From Rhodopseudomonas boonkerdii (GTDB lineage Bacteria; Pseudomonadota; Alphaproteobacteria; Rhizobiales; Xanthobacteraceae), in assembly GCF_021184025.1 (NCBI RefSeq), contig NZ_CP036537.1:992001-1056000 (forward strand): a stretch of 64,000 nucleotides of DNA. The letters are read 5' to 3'. The notes below the pieces were generated by a model that ran no database searches, had not been told where the DNA came from, and saw only the letters and a program-made list of their open reading frames with translations. The number at the start of each line of letters is the position of its first letter. Positions within the stretch are counted from its first letter, which is position 1. The position numbers and the translations under genes are program-made. Below are positions 1-8,937 of this stretch, piece by piece.

Positions 1-756
1 GCAATAAGTTGCGACCTGTGCATTGCCGAGCAATGGCTGACGTTCGACATCACCGGCCACATAGTCGTTGCCCGAGCGCAGGCTGCGGGCATCGCGAAAC
101 CATGCGGTGTCGGCGACGTTTTGGCCGTGTAGGTCGAAGCGGCCGCCGCGGCCGCTGGCGATCACATTGCCCTGCATGTCGCAGAGCCATAGGTCGAGAT
201 AGACGGTGTAGGCGCCGAGGATCACAGCCAGACGTTCGGACACATGGGTTAGCGTCTCGTCGTCTGGATGCGCCGCGCCGTCGACAACCGCGGAATCGGT
301 CGCCCACCAGCGCACGTCGCAGGTGCGCTCATAGAGATTCCGGTCGATCAGCTCGATGGCATTGAGTGCAAGATCCACCATGCGTTCGCCGCGGGCGCGC
401 TCGGTCATCTCCTTGATCGAGGCCATCAGGCTGCCGGTGCGGGCGGTAAGCTGCGATTCCAGGTCGCGCGCAATGGTCTCGACCTGCTGGCCGACATTAC
501 GAACCTCCTGCGCGACGACGGCGAAGCCCGCACCCTGTGGGCCGGCGCGCGAGCTTTCGATCAGCGCGTTCAGTGCCAGCATCTTCATTTGATTGGTAAT
601 GTGCTGAATCGCCCCCGTTTTCTCACAGGCGATCTCGTTGACCTCGCTGGTCAGGCGCGCGATCAGCGCGGAAATGTCGGCGGCATCGGTATCGTCACCC
701 TCGTTTGCTGCCGCGGGCGGGACTGCGGGCACCATGGGGGTCATCGCTAAAACCAT
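1..756 (-). CDS. Methyl-accepting-chemotaxis-type transducer, C-terminus cut off by window edge
   Basis: The reading frame is open from an ATG at 756 through base 1, so 252 residues are visible and the end is missing. Residues about 40-95 resemble the tip of a chemotaxis signalling hairpin (ITNQMKMLALNALIESSRAG, then GFAVVAQEVRNVGQQV). From about residue 135 a sensor-like region follows, with YLDLWLCDMQGNVIASGRGG and a WF.DAR stretch as in Cache domains. No membrane segment or signal peptide is visible, so a soluble receptor is likely. The order, signalling hairpin before sensor, is the reverse of a classical receptor. A second ATG at 744 is a possible start. The family call is secure; the sensor type is inference. 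Confidence 0.8.
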   Translation of the reverse strand, partial: MVLAMTPMVPAVPPAAANEGDDTDAADISALIARLTSEVNEIACEKTGAIQHITNQMKMLALNALIESSRAGPQGAGFAVVAQEVRNVGQQVETIARDLESQLTARTGSLMASIKEMTERARGERMVDLALNAIELIDRNLYERTCDVRWWATDSAVVDGAAHPDDETLTHVSERLAVILGAYTVYLDLWLCDMQGNVIASGRGGRFDLHGQNVADTAWFRDARSLRSGNDYVAGDVERQPLLGNAQVATYC

Positions 757-956
757 CTATGCGTCCCCATCGGCCGTAAGTTCTATCTGAAGTTGTTTAT
801 CGTTATGGCTAATAGAGCGTTAATATTCCGCCATATGGATACCAGGGCATTTAAATCAGAACACAATGCGAGGGCAGGCTTGCTCCAGGCTGATCGGTGG
901 AACCGAAGTGATGAGGAGGTGTCCATCCCCCGCCGTGTATTTAGGTGGCGTTAACC

Positions 957-1022
957 ATGGAGGCGCCCACATATGGTGATCCGTTGGAGGAACAACGGGA
1001 TATCAACCAGACGCAGGCATGA
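957..1022 (+). CDS. Possible 21-residue microprotein in the divergent intergenic region
   Basis: The roughly 300 bases between the transducer gene and the gene at 1059 hold no long frame. Within them an ATG preceded by AGGTGG opens a 21-codon frame (MEAPTYGDPLEEQRDINQTQA) ending in TGA, 36 bases before the next gene. It could be a leader peptide or chance. The rest of the gap is A+T-richer and probably holds the divergent promoters. Confidence 0.2.
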   Translation: MEAPTYGDPLEEQRDINQTQA

Positions 1023-1058
1023 CTGACGCGTCACCACCTTGACCGGAATCGGCCTGCC

Positions 1059-1382
1059 ATGCCCGTACCTGACGATCAAATCGGCGGTCGCGCCGCCGAC
1101 CCCCTGGGCGCAACCACGTCCGAACTGTCTGAAGAGCTGATCTTCCAGATCGCCTCGGCCGTGACGGACGACCAGCGCAAACGGGCCACCGAGCTGTTTC
1201 GATACTTCAGTCGACAACTCGAAGAAGAGGCGTATCGGCGCGGGCAGGAAAGCGTCGCTGCGCGCCAATTGCCGCCGCCGGGGGCGCCGCTGGTGCTGGA
1301 GGCGCCGACGCTTCAACCCTCGGAGCAGGCTTCCGACGAAGCGCAGGACAGCTTGCTGCCGCAGGTGCGCTGGCTGCGTTGA
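1059..1382 (+). CDS. Small acidic protein of unknown function
   Basis: This encodes 107 residues from an ATG. The middle (residues about 20-70) is predicted helical and acidic (ELSEELIFQIASAV, RKRATELFRYFSRQLEEEAY); the C-terminal third is Pro/Ala-rich. No family is recognised, and there is no signal peptide or membrane segment. The overlapping minus-strand frame at 951-1316 is Arg-rich and less protein-like. The gene is divergent from the transducer gene on its left and followed by another small gene in the same direction. Confidence 0.55.
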   Translation: MPVPDDQIGGRAADPLGATTSELSEELIFQIASAVTDDQRKRATELFRYFSRQLEEEAYRRGQESVAARQLPPPGAPLVLEAPTLQPSEQASDEAQDSLLPQVRWLR

Positions 1383-1485
1383 GGCACGGACGCGGGGCGA
1401 GGTCGTTAGCCATTAGCTTAACCATTCGCTGGCCAAATGTGCTTCTGTGATTCGTGCGTGTCCCTTCGTGCAGAGCGGTTGTCCA

Positions 1486-1692
1486 GTGAGTGTAGTCATC
1501 CCATTTCCAAAGCGTACGGCCCCAATCGACGATGTGGCCGATGAGTGTGAGATCGATATCTTCAGCGCCGTCGACCTGGCGATCCGTGATCTGCGTGAAA
1601 TTTCCGAAATCGCCAATGAAGTCGGCCGCGCCCGTGCCCGCGAATGCCTGGCGATGCTGGAAAACGCCTATGCGGGGGCTCTGGAAGCCTGA
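1486..1692 (+). CDS. Small conserved-looking protein of unknown function
   Basis: A GTG at 1486 gives a 68-residue product beginning (M)SVVIPFPKR. The frame stays open upstream to another GTG at 1447, but the added residues look less natural. The product is acidic and mostly helical (DIFSAVDLAIRDLREISEIA), with no transmembrane segment and no recognised domain. It lies about 100 bases upstream of htpG in the same direction and ends before a short gap containing A+T-rich TATATG and CGTATATC stretches that may belong to the htpG promoter. Confidence 0.5.
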   Translation: MSVVIPFPKRTAPIDDVADECEIDIFSAVDLAIRDLREISEIANEVGRARARECLAMLENAYAGALEA

Positions 1693-1801
1693 GCCCGACA
1701 TCACTAGTTAGGGGGCGTGGAGCCGCGGTCATCGCCATGGACTCCGCAAAATCGCGCCGTTATATGCGGCGTCCTCCCCCTATCGTATATCGGGCTCCTT
1801 C

Positions 1802-3673
1802 ATGACGACCACCGACACCGCTGCACCTGTTTCCCAGCCGTTTCAGGCCGAAGTCGCCGAATTGCTGAACCTGATGGTTCACTCGGTCTATTCCGAGACC
1901 GACATCTTCCTGCGCGAACTCGTTTCCAATGCGTCGGACGCTTGCGACAAGCTCCGCTATGAGGCGATCGCGAATCCGCAGCTGATTGCCGAAGGCCAGT
2001 CACCGCACATCACCATCGTTCCGAATAAGGAAGCGAACACGCTGACCATCGTCGATACCGGTATCGGCATGGATCGGCAGGAGCTGATCGACAATCTCGG
2101 CACCATCGCCAAGTCCGGCACCAAATCGTTCCTCTCACGCCTCACCGAAGCCAAGGATGGTGTCGGCCTGATCGGGCAGTTCGGCGTAGGCTTCTATGCG
2201 GCTTTCATGGTGGCGGAGAAAATCGTCGTCACCAGCCGCCGAGCCGGCACCCACGATGCGTTCACCTGGACCTCGACAGGCGGCGCCGGTTTCGAGATTG
2301 CGCAGCTCAATGACGGCATGAGCGTGCCGGCCGGGACGTCGATCGAGTTGCAGCTCAAGGACGATGCCAGGAAGTACCTTGAAAGCTGGGAGATCGAGCG
2401 CATCGTCACTTCCTATTCGGACAACATCCAGTTTCCGATCATGCTCAAGGACGGCGATGCAGAGCCGAAGCAGATCAATTCGGCAAGCGCGTTGTGGCAG
2501 CGCTCGAAATCCGAGCTGACGCCGGAAGACTACAGTAAGGCCTACAAATCCATCGCCCATGCCTATGACGAGCCGGCGATGACACTGCATTATCGTGCCG
2601 AAGGTCGCTACTCCTACGCCGTGCTGCTGTTTGCGCCGGAATCAAAGCCGTTCGATCTGTTCGAGCCCGAGCGCAAGGGCCGCGTCAAACTGTATGTCCG
2701 GCGTGTCTTCATCACCGACGATGCGGATCTCTTGCCGTCCTATCTGCGCTTTATCCGCGGTGTCATCGATGCCGAGGATCTTCCGCTCAACCTCTCGCGC
2801 GAAATGCTGCAGAACAATCCGCAACTCGCCCAGATCAAGAAGGCGGTGGCAACGCGTGTGATCGGTGAATTCGAGACACTCGCCGAGAAGGACGCGGAGA
2901 CCTTCACCAAGATCTGGGATGCCTTCGGCCCGGTGCTGAAGGAAGGCATTTATGAGGATTTCGAGCGTCGCGAAAAGCTGTTGGCGTTGTCCCGTTTCAC
3001 CACCACGGCTGGCGAGAAACGCACGCTGAAGCAGTATGTCGCCGATCTCAAGCCGAACCAGACCGAGATCTATTATCTTGCCGGCGACAGCCTCGATCGT
3101 CTGAAGTCGAATCCGAAGCTCGAGGCCGCCAAGTCGCGCGGCATTGAAGTGCTGCTGCTGTCGGACGCGGTGGACGCGTTCTGGACTTCGGCGCCGCTGG
3201 AGTATGAAGGCAAGCCGCTGAAGTCGCTGAGCCAGGGTGAGGTTAATCTCGACCTGATACCGCAGGTTGATGAAGACAACAAGGACGAGCCGAAGCGGGA
3301 GGCGGCCGACGAGGCCTCAACGATCGCCGTGATCAAGGAGGCGCTCGGCGAGCGTGTCTCTGACGTAAAGGCTTCAACGCGCCTCACCACCTCGGCCTCG
3401 TGCCTCGTTGCTGGTGGCCGCGGTCCGGATCGCGAGCTAGAGCGGATGCTGGCGATGCAGAATCGCGGCAGCGCCACCAAGCCGATCCTCGAGATCAATC
3501 TGCGCCATCCGTTGGTGACGAAGATCGCGAGCGCCGACAAGGCTGCAGGTGGCGAAGCCTCGGATATCTCGTTCCTGCTGCTGGAGCAGGCGCAGATTCT
3601 CGACGGCGAATTGCCGGAAGACCCGGCTGCCTTCGCAACTCGCCTCAATCGGCTGGTGCTGCGCGGGCTGTAG
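1802..3673 (+). CDS. htpG: Molecular chaperone HtpG (Hsp90 family)
   Basis: The 623-residue product matches the usual HtpG length. The GHKL ATPase domain occupies about residues 1-230, with the adenine-pocket Asn/Asp helix ([15 protein letters not shown]), the DTGIGM loop, [11 protein letters not shown] and the [11 protein letters not shown] lid motif. The middle domain carries the catalytic-loop arginine region ([11 protein letters not shown]), and a C-terminal dimerisation domain follows. HtpG is a cytosolic ATP-dependent chaperone for stress-damaged proteins. The ATG at 1802 is the only sensible start. A CCCCCTAT stretch about 20-30 bases upstream is only loosely like a heat-shock -10 element. 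Confidence 0.97.
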   Translation: MTTTDTAAPVSQPFQAEVAELLNLMVHSVYSETDIFLRELVSNASDACDKLRYEAIANPQLIAEGQSPHITIVPNKEANTLTIVDTGIGMDRQELIDNLGTIAKSGTKSFLSRLTEAKDGVGLIGQFGVGFYAAFMVAEKIVVTSRRAGTHDAFTWTSTGGAGFEIAQLNDGMSVPAGTSIELQLKDDARKYLESWEIERIVTSYSDNIQFPIMLKDGDAEPKQINSASALWQRSKSELTPEDYSKAYKSIAHAYDEPAMTLHYRAEGRYSYAVLLFAPESKPFDLFEPERKGRVKLYVRRVFITDDADLLPSYLRFIRGVIDAEDLPLNLSREMLQNNPQLAQIKKAVATRVIGEFETLAEKDAETFTKIWDAFGPVLKEGIYEDFERREKLLALSRFTTTAGEKRTLKQYVADLKPNQTEIYYLAGDSLDRLKSNPKLEAAKSRGIEVLLLSDAVDAFWTSAPLEYEGKPLKSLSQGEVNLDLIPQVDEDNKDEPKREAADEASTIAVIKEALGERVSDVKASTRLTTSASCLVAGGRGPDRELERMLAMQNRGSATKPILEINLRHPLVTKIASADKAAGGEASDISFLLLEQAQILDGELPEDPAAFATRLNRLVLRGL

Positions 3674-3676
3674 GAT

Positions 3677-3753
3677 CGTCAGTGCGAGCGCAGCGAAGCA
3701 ATCCAGAAAGCCAAGAACTGGATTGCTTCGTCGATGCGCTCCTCACAATGACG
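3677..3753. repeat. Palindromic intergenic repeat downstream of htpG
   Basis: The arms GAAGCAATCCAG and CTGGATTGCTTC flank an 11-base loop. The symmetry extends outward through GTGCGAGCGC / GCGCTCCTCAC to CGTCA and TGACG ends. It probably forms a hairpin at the end of the htpG transcript and resembles dispersed palindromes common in Bradyrhizobium-type genomes. It is distinct from the larger family at 21943 and elsewhere. Confidence 0.75.
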
Positions 3754-3785
3754 GTTATCTCCCCTTCGTTGAAAAGGACCATCCC

Positions 3786-4007
3786 ATGAGCGCCGTTTTC
3801 GAAAAGCTGATCGGCAAATATGCCGAGCGCGGGGACTTCGAACGCCTGAAGCAATATCAGGCCGACCGCATCGCCTGGATCGAGAGCATCCGTAACGGCA
3901 CTTATGAAAAGATGCATCTCGTCGACGACAACGACCCTGTACCGCTGATCGCGGAGATCGAGCGCGAACTGGCCTGTATCGAAGCAGCGCTCAGAAAGCA
4001 GCACTGA
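3786..4007 (+). CDS. Small protein of unknown function
   Basis: A 73-residue product starts at the ATG at 3786, preceded by AAAAGGAC at good spacing. The frame is open further upstream to 3549, but that part only shadows htpG and the intergenic palindrome. The sequence is soluble and helical (KLIGKYAERGDFERLKQYQA) with an acidic C-terminal helix (AEIERELACIEAALRKQH). No known domain is recognised. It stands alone between htpG and a transporter binding protein. Confidence 0.65.
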   Translation: MSAVFEKLIGKYAERGDFERLKQYQADRIAWIESIRNGTYEKMHLVDDNDPVPLIAEIERELACIEAALRKQH

Positions 4008-4129
4008 ACTGCCCGCCCCGGATGCTGCAAATGACATCCTGGTGATCGTACCGCATCATCCGAAAGTCACACTCGCCAGTTGCAACCATCTCCCATAGTG
4101 TGCCGCCATAAAAATCCTGGGAGGCACCT

Positions 4130-5335
4130 ATGAAACTTGGACTTGTGCCCGCTGCTGCGCTGTGCGGGCTTTTCCTCGCCACATCGACGCTAACGCCCGC
4201 TGCGGCGCAAGGCGTCAAGATCGGCATTCTCAACGACCAGTCCGGTGTCTATGCCGACTACGGCGGAAAGTGGTCGCTCGAAGCTGCCAAGATGGCAGTG
4301 GAAGACTTCGGCGGCGAAGTGCTGGGAGGCAAGGTCGAACTCGTCACCGCTGACCACCAGAACAAGCCGGATCTGGCTGTCGCCATCGCGCGGCGGTGGT
4401 ACGATGTCGAGAATGTCGACATGATCACCGAGCTGACCACCTCGTCGGTGGCGCTGGCAGTGCAGGAATTGTCCGCGCAAGCCAAGAAGATCGACATCGT
4501 GGTCGGTGCCGCGACCTCCCGCATCACCGGCGATGCTTGCACGCCCTATGGCTTCCACTGGTCGTTCGATACGCGCGCGCTGGGCGTCGGCACGGGTGGC
4601 GCGTTGACCGAGACCGGTGGTGACACCTGGTTCTTCCTCACTGCGGACTATGCTTTTGGCTATTCGCTGGAGAAGGACACAGGCGATATCGTGAAGGCGA
4701 AGGGGGGCAAGGTGCTTGGCGCTGTTCGCCATCCTCTCAACTCGTCGGACTTCTCGTCCTTCCTGCTGCAGGCGCAGGCATCAAAGGCCAAGGTCGTTGG
4801 TCTCGCCAATGCCGGCCTAGACACCACCAATGCGGTGAAACAGGCGGCCGAATTTGGCATTGTTGCCGGTGGCCAGAAGTTGGCGGGCCTGCTGATGACC
4901 CTGTCGGAAGTGCATGGTCTCGGTCTTAACGCGGCACAGGGCCTCGTGCTGACCGAATCGTTCTACTGGGATCGCGATGACAAATCGCGCGACTTCGCCG
5001 AACGTTTCTTCAAGCGCACCCAACGCATGCCGAACATGATCCAGGCCGGTACCTATTCGTCGACACTGTCCTATCTCAAGGCCGTCAAGGCTGCCGGCAC
5101 CAAGGACGCTGACGCCGTCGCCAAGAAACTGAAGGAGCTTCCGGTGGATGACGCCTTCGCCCAGGGCGGCAAGGTGCAGGCCAACGGCCGCATGGTGAAG
5201 GATCTCTATCTGTTCGAGGTCAAGAAGCCATCGGAATCTAAGAAGCCATGGGATTACTACAAGCAGCTCGCTGTGGTGCCCGGCGACAAGGCCTATCCGA
5301 CCGCCAAGGATAGCGGCTGCCCGCTTACGAAGTAA
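4130..5335 (+). CDS. ABC transporter periplasmic substrate-binding protein (branched-chain amino acid/amide type)
   Basis: The 401-residue product has a Sec signal peptide (KLGLVPAAALCGLFLATS, cleavage near AAAQG) and a strong ribosome site (GGGAGG). The mature protein begins VKIGILNDQSGVYADYGG, typical of type-I periplasmic binding proteins of the LivK/Peripla_BP_6 family, and continues with the GYSLEKD and YSSTLSYLKAV regions. These proteins deliver amino acids, amides or aromatic acids to ABC importers. No permease or ATPase gene lies beside it, so the ligand and partner are unknown. In this group such orphan binding proteins often serve aromatic-compound uptake; that is inference. Confidence 0.92.
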   Translation: MKLGLVPAAALCGLFLATSTLTPAAAQGVKIGILNDQSGVYADYGGKWSLEAAKMAVEDFGGEVLGGKVELVTADHQNKPDLAVAIARRWYDVENVDMITELTTSSVALAVQELSAQAKKIDIVVGAATSRITGDACTPYGFHWSFDTRALGVGTGGALTETGGDTWFFLTADYAFGYSLEKDTGDIVKAKGGKVLGAVRHPLNSSDFSSFLLQAQASKAKVVGLANAGLDTTNAVKQAAEFGIVAGGQKLAGLLMTLSEVHGLGLNAAQGLVLTESFYWDRDDKSRDFAERFFKRTQRMPNMIQAGTYSSTLSYLKAVKAAGTKDADAVAKKLKELPVDDAFAQGGKVQANGRMVKDLYLFEVKKPSESKKPWDYYKQLAVVPGDKAYPTAKDSGCPLTK

Positions 5336-5344
5336 CCCGCTTAA

Positions 5345-5383
5345 CCTCTCCCCGCCTGCGAAGCTTCGCTTTGCGGGGAGAGG
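5345..5383. repeat. Hairpin with CCTCTCCCCGC arms between convergent genes
   Basis: CCTCTCCCCGC and its exact complement GCGGGGAGAGG flank a 17-base spacer that itself contains GCGAAGCTTCGC. The hairpin sits between two convergent genes and may end transcripts from both sides, although no long T-run follows. Related arms recur at 49720, 49827 and 59927. Confidence 0.75.
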
Positions 5384-5402
5384 CTAGCAACGTCGCTGCT
5401 GC

Positions 5403-6485
5403 TCAATATCCCGTCATTTCCAGATAGCCGACGCCGTCATGTGTGCCGCTGAAATGTACCGGCCCCTCCCAATAGGCGAAGCTCGTCGCCATCCAGCTTT
5501 GAGCATTGAGCGGCGTCGTTTCGATCTGTAACCCGCGTGATGCGATAGAGACGTGCCAGGCGGTAGGAATCTTGCGGCCTGCGATATCTGTTGTAACCGT
5601 CGACGTCATTGCGATCGCGTCGGATGCCAATTGCTCGGACTTGCCGTTCGCCGAGATCCAGTTGCCAGCAAAATAGTGGCTGCCGTCCTTCTGCCGAAGC
5701 CGAAACAGCATCAGTTTCTCATCTCCGGGCAGATGCAGCGAAAACCAGTCCCAGCCGGTTTGATCCGAGGCCAGCGGTTGGCTGGAAAATTCGCGGTCCA
5801 TCCAGGCGCGGCCCGTGACGGCGATATCCTTGCCGTCAATCGTGGCCGACCCCGATGCGGTGAAGTAAGGCTGGCTGTAATAGTAGGACGCTTGGCCGCG
5901 CTCCGATTTACGGCTGTAACCGGAATCGCCCTGCAGCACCAAAGACTGGTTCGCGTCGAGGCGAAGCCGGTAACTGAAATTTTCGGCCGACGCCGCGACA
6001 TCGAGTGGGGCCACGTTCATATCGGTGAAGCGATCGAGCCCGCGCATCTCCCACGCATCGATCCAGGCGCGGAACGGGGTTGCCGTGACACCCGCTTGTC
6101 CAATGCCGCCGCGGGCGAACGTTTCTGCGGAGCGATGCGCCGTTGCCGACGTCACGGCGGCATGGCCCATCCAGATCTGCGGCGTCGCCCAGCCGTTGTC
6201 TCGTGCGTCAGGTGCCATCGCCTGCCGGAACAGCGTCCATTGCGCGCCATAGGCATGGCCCGCAGCATCGGCGAGATTGGCGGTGAGGTACCACCACTCA
6301 ATGCGGAAATCGGGGTGCGGACCGTGATCGGCAGGAAAAGCCAGAGTCCGGCCGGCCACAACGGGAGCAAAGTCTCCGGAATCGCGGCCAAGGCCTGCAA
6401 ATCCCTGAGCCAGAGCGCGCGGGGCCGTCAGGCTCGTCAGCATGAGACCGGCCGCAAAACTCCGTCGTGTCGGCCTAACGCTCAT
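5403..6485 (-). CDS. Secreted lipocalin-like AttH/CrtC-family protein of an ABC exporter operon
   Basis: The 360-residue product has a twin-arginine-type signal (TRRSFAAGLMLTSL) ending near ALAQG. The mature part resembles the AttH / carotenoid 1,2-hydratase (lipocalin-like) family: DFRIEWWYLTANL, AWMDREFSSQ and GWDWFSLHL are typical. Its start overlaps the end of the permease gene by 11 bases. AttEFGH-type operons pair such a secreted protein with a LolCDE-like exporter. The biochemical role is unknown in this context; it may handle a lipid or hydrophobic ligand in the periplasm. Carotenoid hydratase activity is not supported by neighbours. Confidence 0.8.
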   Translation of the reverse strand: MSVRPTRRSFAAGLMLTSLTAPRALAQGFAGLGRDSGDFAPVVAGRTLAFPADHGPHPDFRIEWWYLTANLADAAGHAYGAQWTLFRQAMAPDARDNGWATPQIWMGHAAVTSATAHRSAETFARGGIGQAGVTATPFRAWIDAWEMRGLDRFTDMNVAPLDVAASAENFSYRLRLDANQSLVLQGDSGYSRKSERGQASYYYSQPYFTASGSATIDGKDIAVTGRAWMDREFSSQPLASDQTGWDWFSLHLPGDEKLMLFRLRQKDGSHYFAGNWISANGKSEQLASDAIAMTSTVTTDIAGRKIPTAWHVSIASRGLQIETTPLNAQSWMATSFAYWEGPVHFSGTHDGVGYLEMTGY

Positions 6486-8937
6486 TGGCGAATACTTTCA
6501 CGAGTTCGACAGGCTGCATGCGCAGCAGCCGCAGGATGGGAAGCAGCGATGCAAGCAGCGCCGCCAGCATGGCAACGCCCAGCAGTTCGATCAGCTGCAG
6601 CGGGAAGACGTAAAACGGCAGACGCCAGCCAAATGCCTTCACATTGACGATGGCGATCAGGCACCATGCCACCAGCAGGCCGAGCGGTAGCGCCAGCAGC
6701 GAGGTGATTAGCGCCATACACATGGTCTTCAGCAGTTCGATGCCTGCGAGTCGCCGTCGCGTCAGGCCGATGGCCCAGAGCGGCGCGAGCTGAGGCAAGC
6801 GCGAATTGCCCAGGGTCAGCAAGCTGGTCAGCAGCGCCACGCCGGCAACGCCGAGCGTGAAGGCATTGAGCGCGGAAGTGACGGCGAACGTGCGATTGAA
6901 GATGCCGAGCGACTCCTTCTTCACGCTGGCCTGATCGGCGAGATTCCGCCCGTCCAGGCCGAAGCGCATGCGGATAGCGTCGATCACTGCGGGCACATTT
7001 TCCGGCGTGACCCGCAGACCCATGCGGGTCCGCGGACTTTCGGGAAAATGTTTCAGCAGCGCATCGACATTGACGGCAAGCTGTCCCTTCGGATTGCCGT
7101 AATCGGCATAGATGGCGGCGATCCGCATGGTCCAGGGGCCGGCTGGCGTCGGCACGGTGATCGTCTGGCCGATGGCAAGGTTCATCCGCCGCGATAATTG
7201 CTCGCTGATCAGTGCGCCATCGCCATCACGGACTCGATCCCATGCATCATGGGTCGCATCGAGGAGCGGCCAGCGATCGCGGAAGGTCGCATGATCGGGC
7301 AATCCGTTGATTTCCACCGGCGCGCCTTCGAGCTGAACTTCAGCGCGACTACCTGGCAAGATCGCTTGCACGTCGGAACGCTGCTTCAGCCAGTCTTGGA
7401 TCTCGCCGGCCTGCGCATCGCTCGCGGCGTTGATGTAGATCTCGGATGACAACCGTCCATCGAGCCAGCCGGTGAAGGTGCGGCTGAAGCTCTCGACCAT
7501 GGTGCCGACGCCGACATTGACGGCGAGTGCCAGCAGCAGGGCCATCAGCGCCAGCGAGAGGCCGGAGAGCTGCAGACGGCTGTCGGCCCAGAACCAGGCG
7601 AGTAGCGGTCGTCGCGTGTTGCGCTCGCCGGCAGCTAGTACCAGACCGAGCAGCACCGGAAGCGCGAGCGCAGCACCAAGAAGCAGAGCAGCGAGAACGG
7701 TGAAGCCGGCAATCAGGGAGCCACCGAACCACAGCACGATGGCGGCGGCGGCGAGGACGAGCACCGCGCCGGCGCCCTGCAGCCGCAGCCAGCGTTGCTG
7801 GACCTGCTGCCAGGCATAGGGCTGCGCGGTCGCGAGCAGCGGCAGGCGCGCGGCCTTGAGCAGACTTGATATTGCGGCCAGTAGTGCGCCGCTCACCGAG
7901 ATGGCGAGACCGGCCAGCCACCATTGTGGCTTCAAGGTCAGCTGTCCGGGGATCTGCGCGCCATAGAGTCCACGCAGGCTGGCGGCGACATCGGGCAGCA
8001 GCGAGGCGGCGATAACATAGCCACAGATGAGACCGATGATGCCCGCAAGTAGCGCGATGGAAACGAGTTCGAGGATCAGTACGGCATTCAGCTGCCGCGC
8101 CGAGACGCCACAGGCGCGCAAGGTGCGCAGCATCGGCAAGCGTTGCTCGAAGCCGAGGCCGATGGCGGAGTTGACGATGAACAAGCCGACGAAAAAGGAC
8201 AGTAGGCCGAAGGCGGTGAGGTTGAGATGGAAGCTGTCGGTGAGGCGCTCGAGGTCTGTCTCACTTTCGGGTTGCACGATGCGGAGCTGCTGCCCGGTTA
8301 CGCTGTCCAAGGCAGCGCGGGGACCTTTTGCTTTGCCGATCAAGAGCCGAGTGACCTGATCGGGCAGCGCCAGCAGCGTCTGCGCGATCCCGATATCGAC
8401 CACGATAACGCCCGGTGCCAAGGCAGGCTGCAGTTTCAGCGGCGGCAGCATGCGGCCATTGCCGAGTGTCGGCGTTGCGCCCTCGCGCAAACCGAGTTCG
8501 GTCATCGTCTCGCGTGCGATCAAGGCCTGTCCGGGCGGGGTGATGAAGGCCTGCGCGCCGGAAGTGCCGATTTCGGCGGCGGCACCGGCTTCCGGTGGCA
8601 TGGTCACCGGCTCGATGCCGAGCAGGCGCACGCTGCGACCTTCGATCTGCGCGCGCGCTTCCAGCACGGGCGACACCGGCCAGCCTGCGCGGCGTAGATC
8701 GACGAACAGTTTTTGTGAGAACGCGCCGCCGCCCGGCGATACCAGCATCGGTGTCCGCATGCCGCCGAAGGCCGCTGCGGCGCGGTCATAGCTTGTGCGC
8801 GCTTGCTGGTTCAGCGCCTGCACGCCGCTCCAGAGGGCCGTGGCAGCGATCAGTCCGATCATAACCGTGGCGAACTGCAGCGGATGCCGACGCCAGTGGC
8901 TGAGCAACACGGCGAGAACCCAGAGCGCGCGCCTCAC
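6475..8937 (-). CDS. ABC transporter permease with two FtsX domains
   Basis: The 820-residue product starts with GTG overlapping the ATPase stop codon by 4 bases. It has an N-terminal membrane helix after RRHPLQFATVMIGLIAATAL, then a large periplasmic region, a block of helices at about residues 245-365, more helices at about 385-475, a second periplasmic region and three C-terminal helices. This is the MacB/FtsX-type double module seen in AttFG-like fused permeases. Together with the ATPase it should use ATP to drive extrusion of a lipid or lipoprotein, or mechanotransmission, rather than import. Confidence 0.88.
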   Translation of the reverse strand: MRRALWVLAVLLSHWRRHPLQFATVMIGLIAATALWSGVQALNQQARTSYDRAAAAFGGMRTPMLVSPGGGAFSQKLFVDLRRAGWPVSPVLEARAQIEGRSVRLLGIEPVTMPPEAGAAAEIGTSGAQAFITPPGQALIARETMTELGLREGATPTLGNGRMLPPLKLQPALAPGVIVVDIGIAQTLLALPDQVTRLLIGKAKGPRAALDSVTGQQLRIVQPESETDLERLTDSFHLNLTAFGLLSFFVGLFIVNSAIGLGFEQRLPMLRTLRACGVSARQLNAVLILELVSIALLAGIIGLICGYVIAASLLPDVAASLRGLYGAQIPGQLTLKPQWWLAGLAISVSGALLAAISSLLKAARLPLLATAQPYAWQQVQQRWLRLQGAGAVLVLAAAAIVLWFGGSLIAGFTVLAALLLGAALALPVLLGLVLAAGERNTRRPLLAWFWADSRLQLSGLSLALMALLLALAVNVGVGTMVESFSRTFTGWLDGRLSSEIYINAASDAQAGEIQDWLKQRSDVQAILPGSRAEVQLEGAPVEINGLPDHATFRDRWPLLDATHDAWDRVRDGDGALISEQLSRRMNLAIGQTITVPTPAGPWTMRIAAIYADYGNPKGQLAVNVDALLKHFPESPRTRMGLRVTPENVPAVIDAIRMRFGLDGRNLADQASVKKESLGIFNRTFAVTSALNAFTLGVAGVALLTSLLTLGNSRLPQLAPLWAIGLTRRRLAGIELLKTMCMALITSLLALPLGLLVAWCLIAIVNVKAFGWRLPFYVFPLQLIELLGVAMLAALLASLLPILRLLRMQPVELVKVFANER

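Noticed and set aside
3549..3785. Upstream extension of the small gene at 3786
   Set aside because: The extra 79 codons only shadow the end of htpG and the intergenic palindrome; the ATG at 3786 has a ribosome site.
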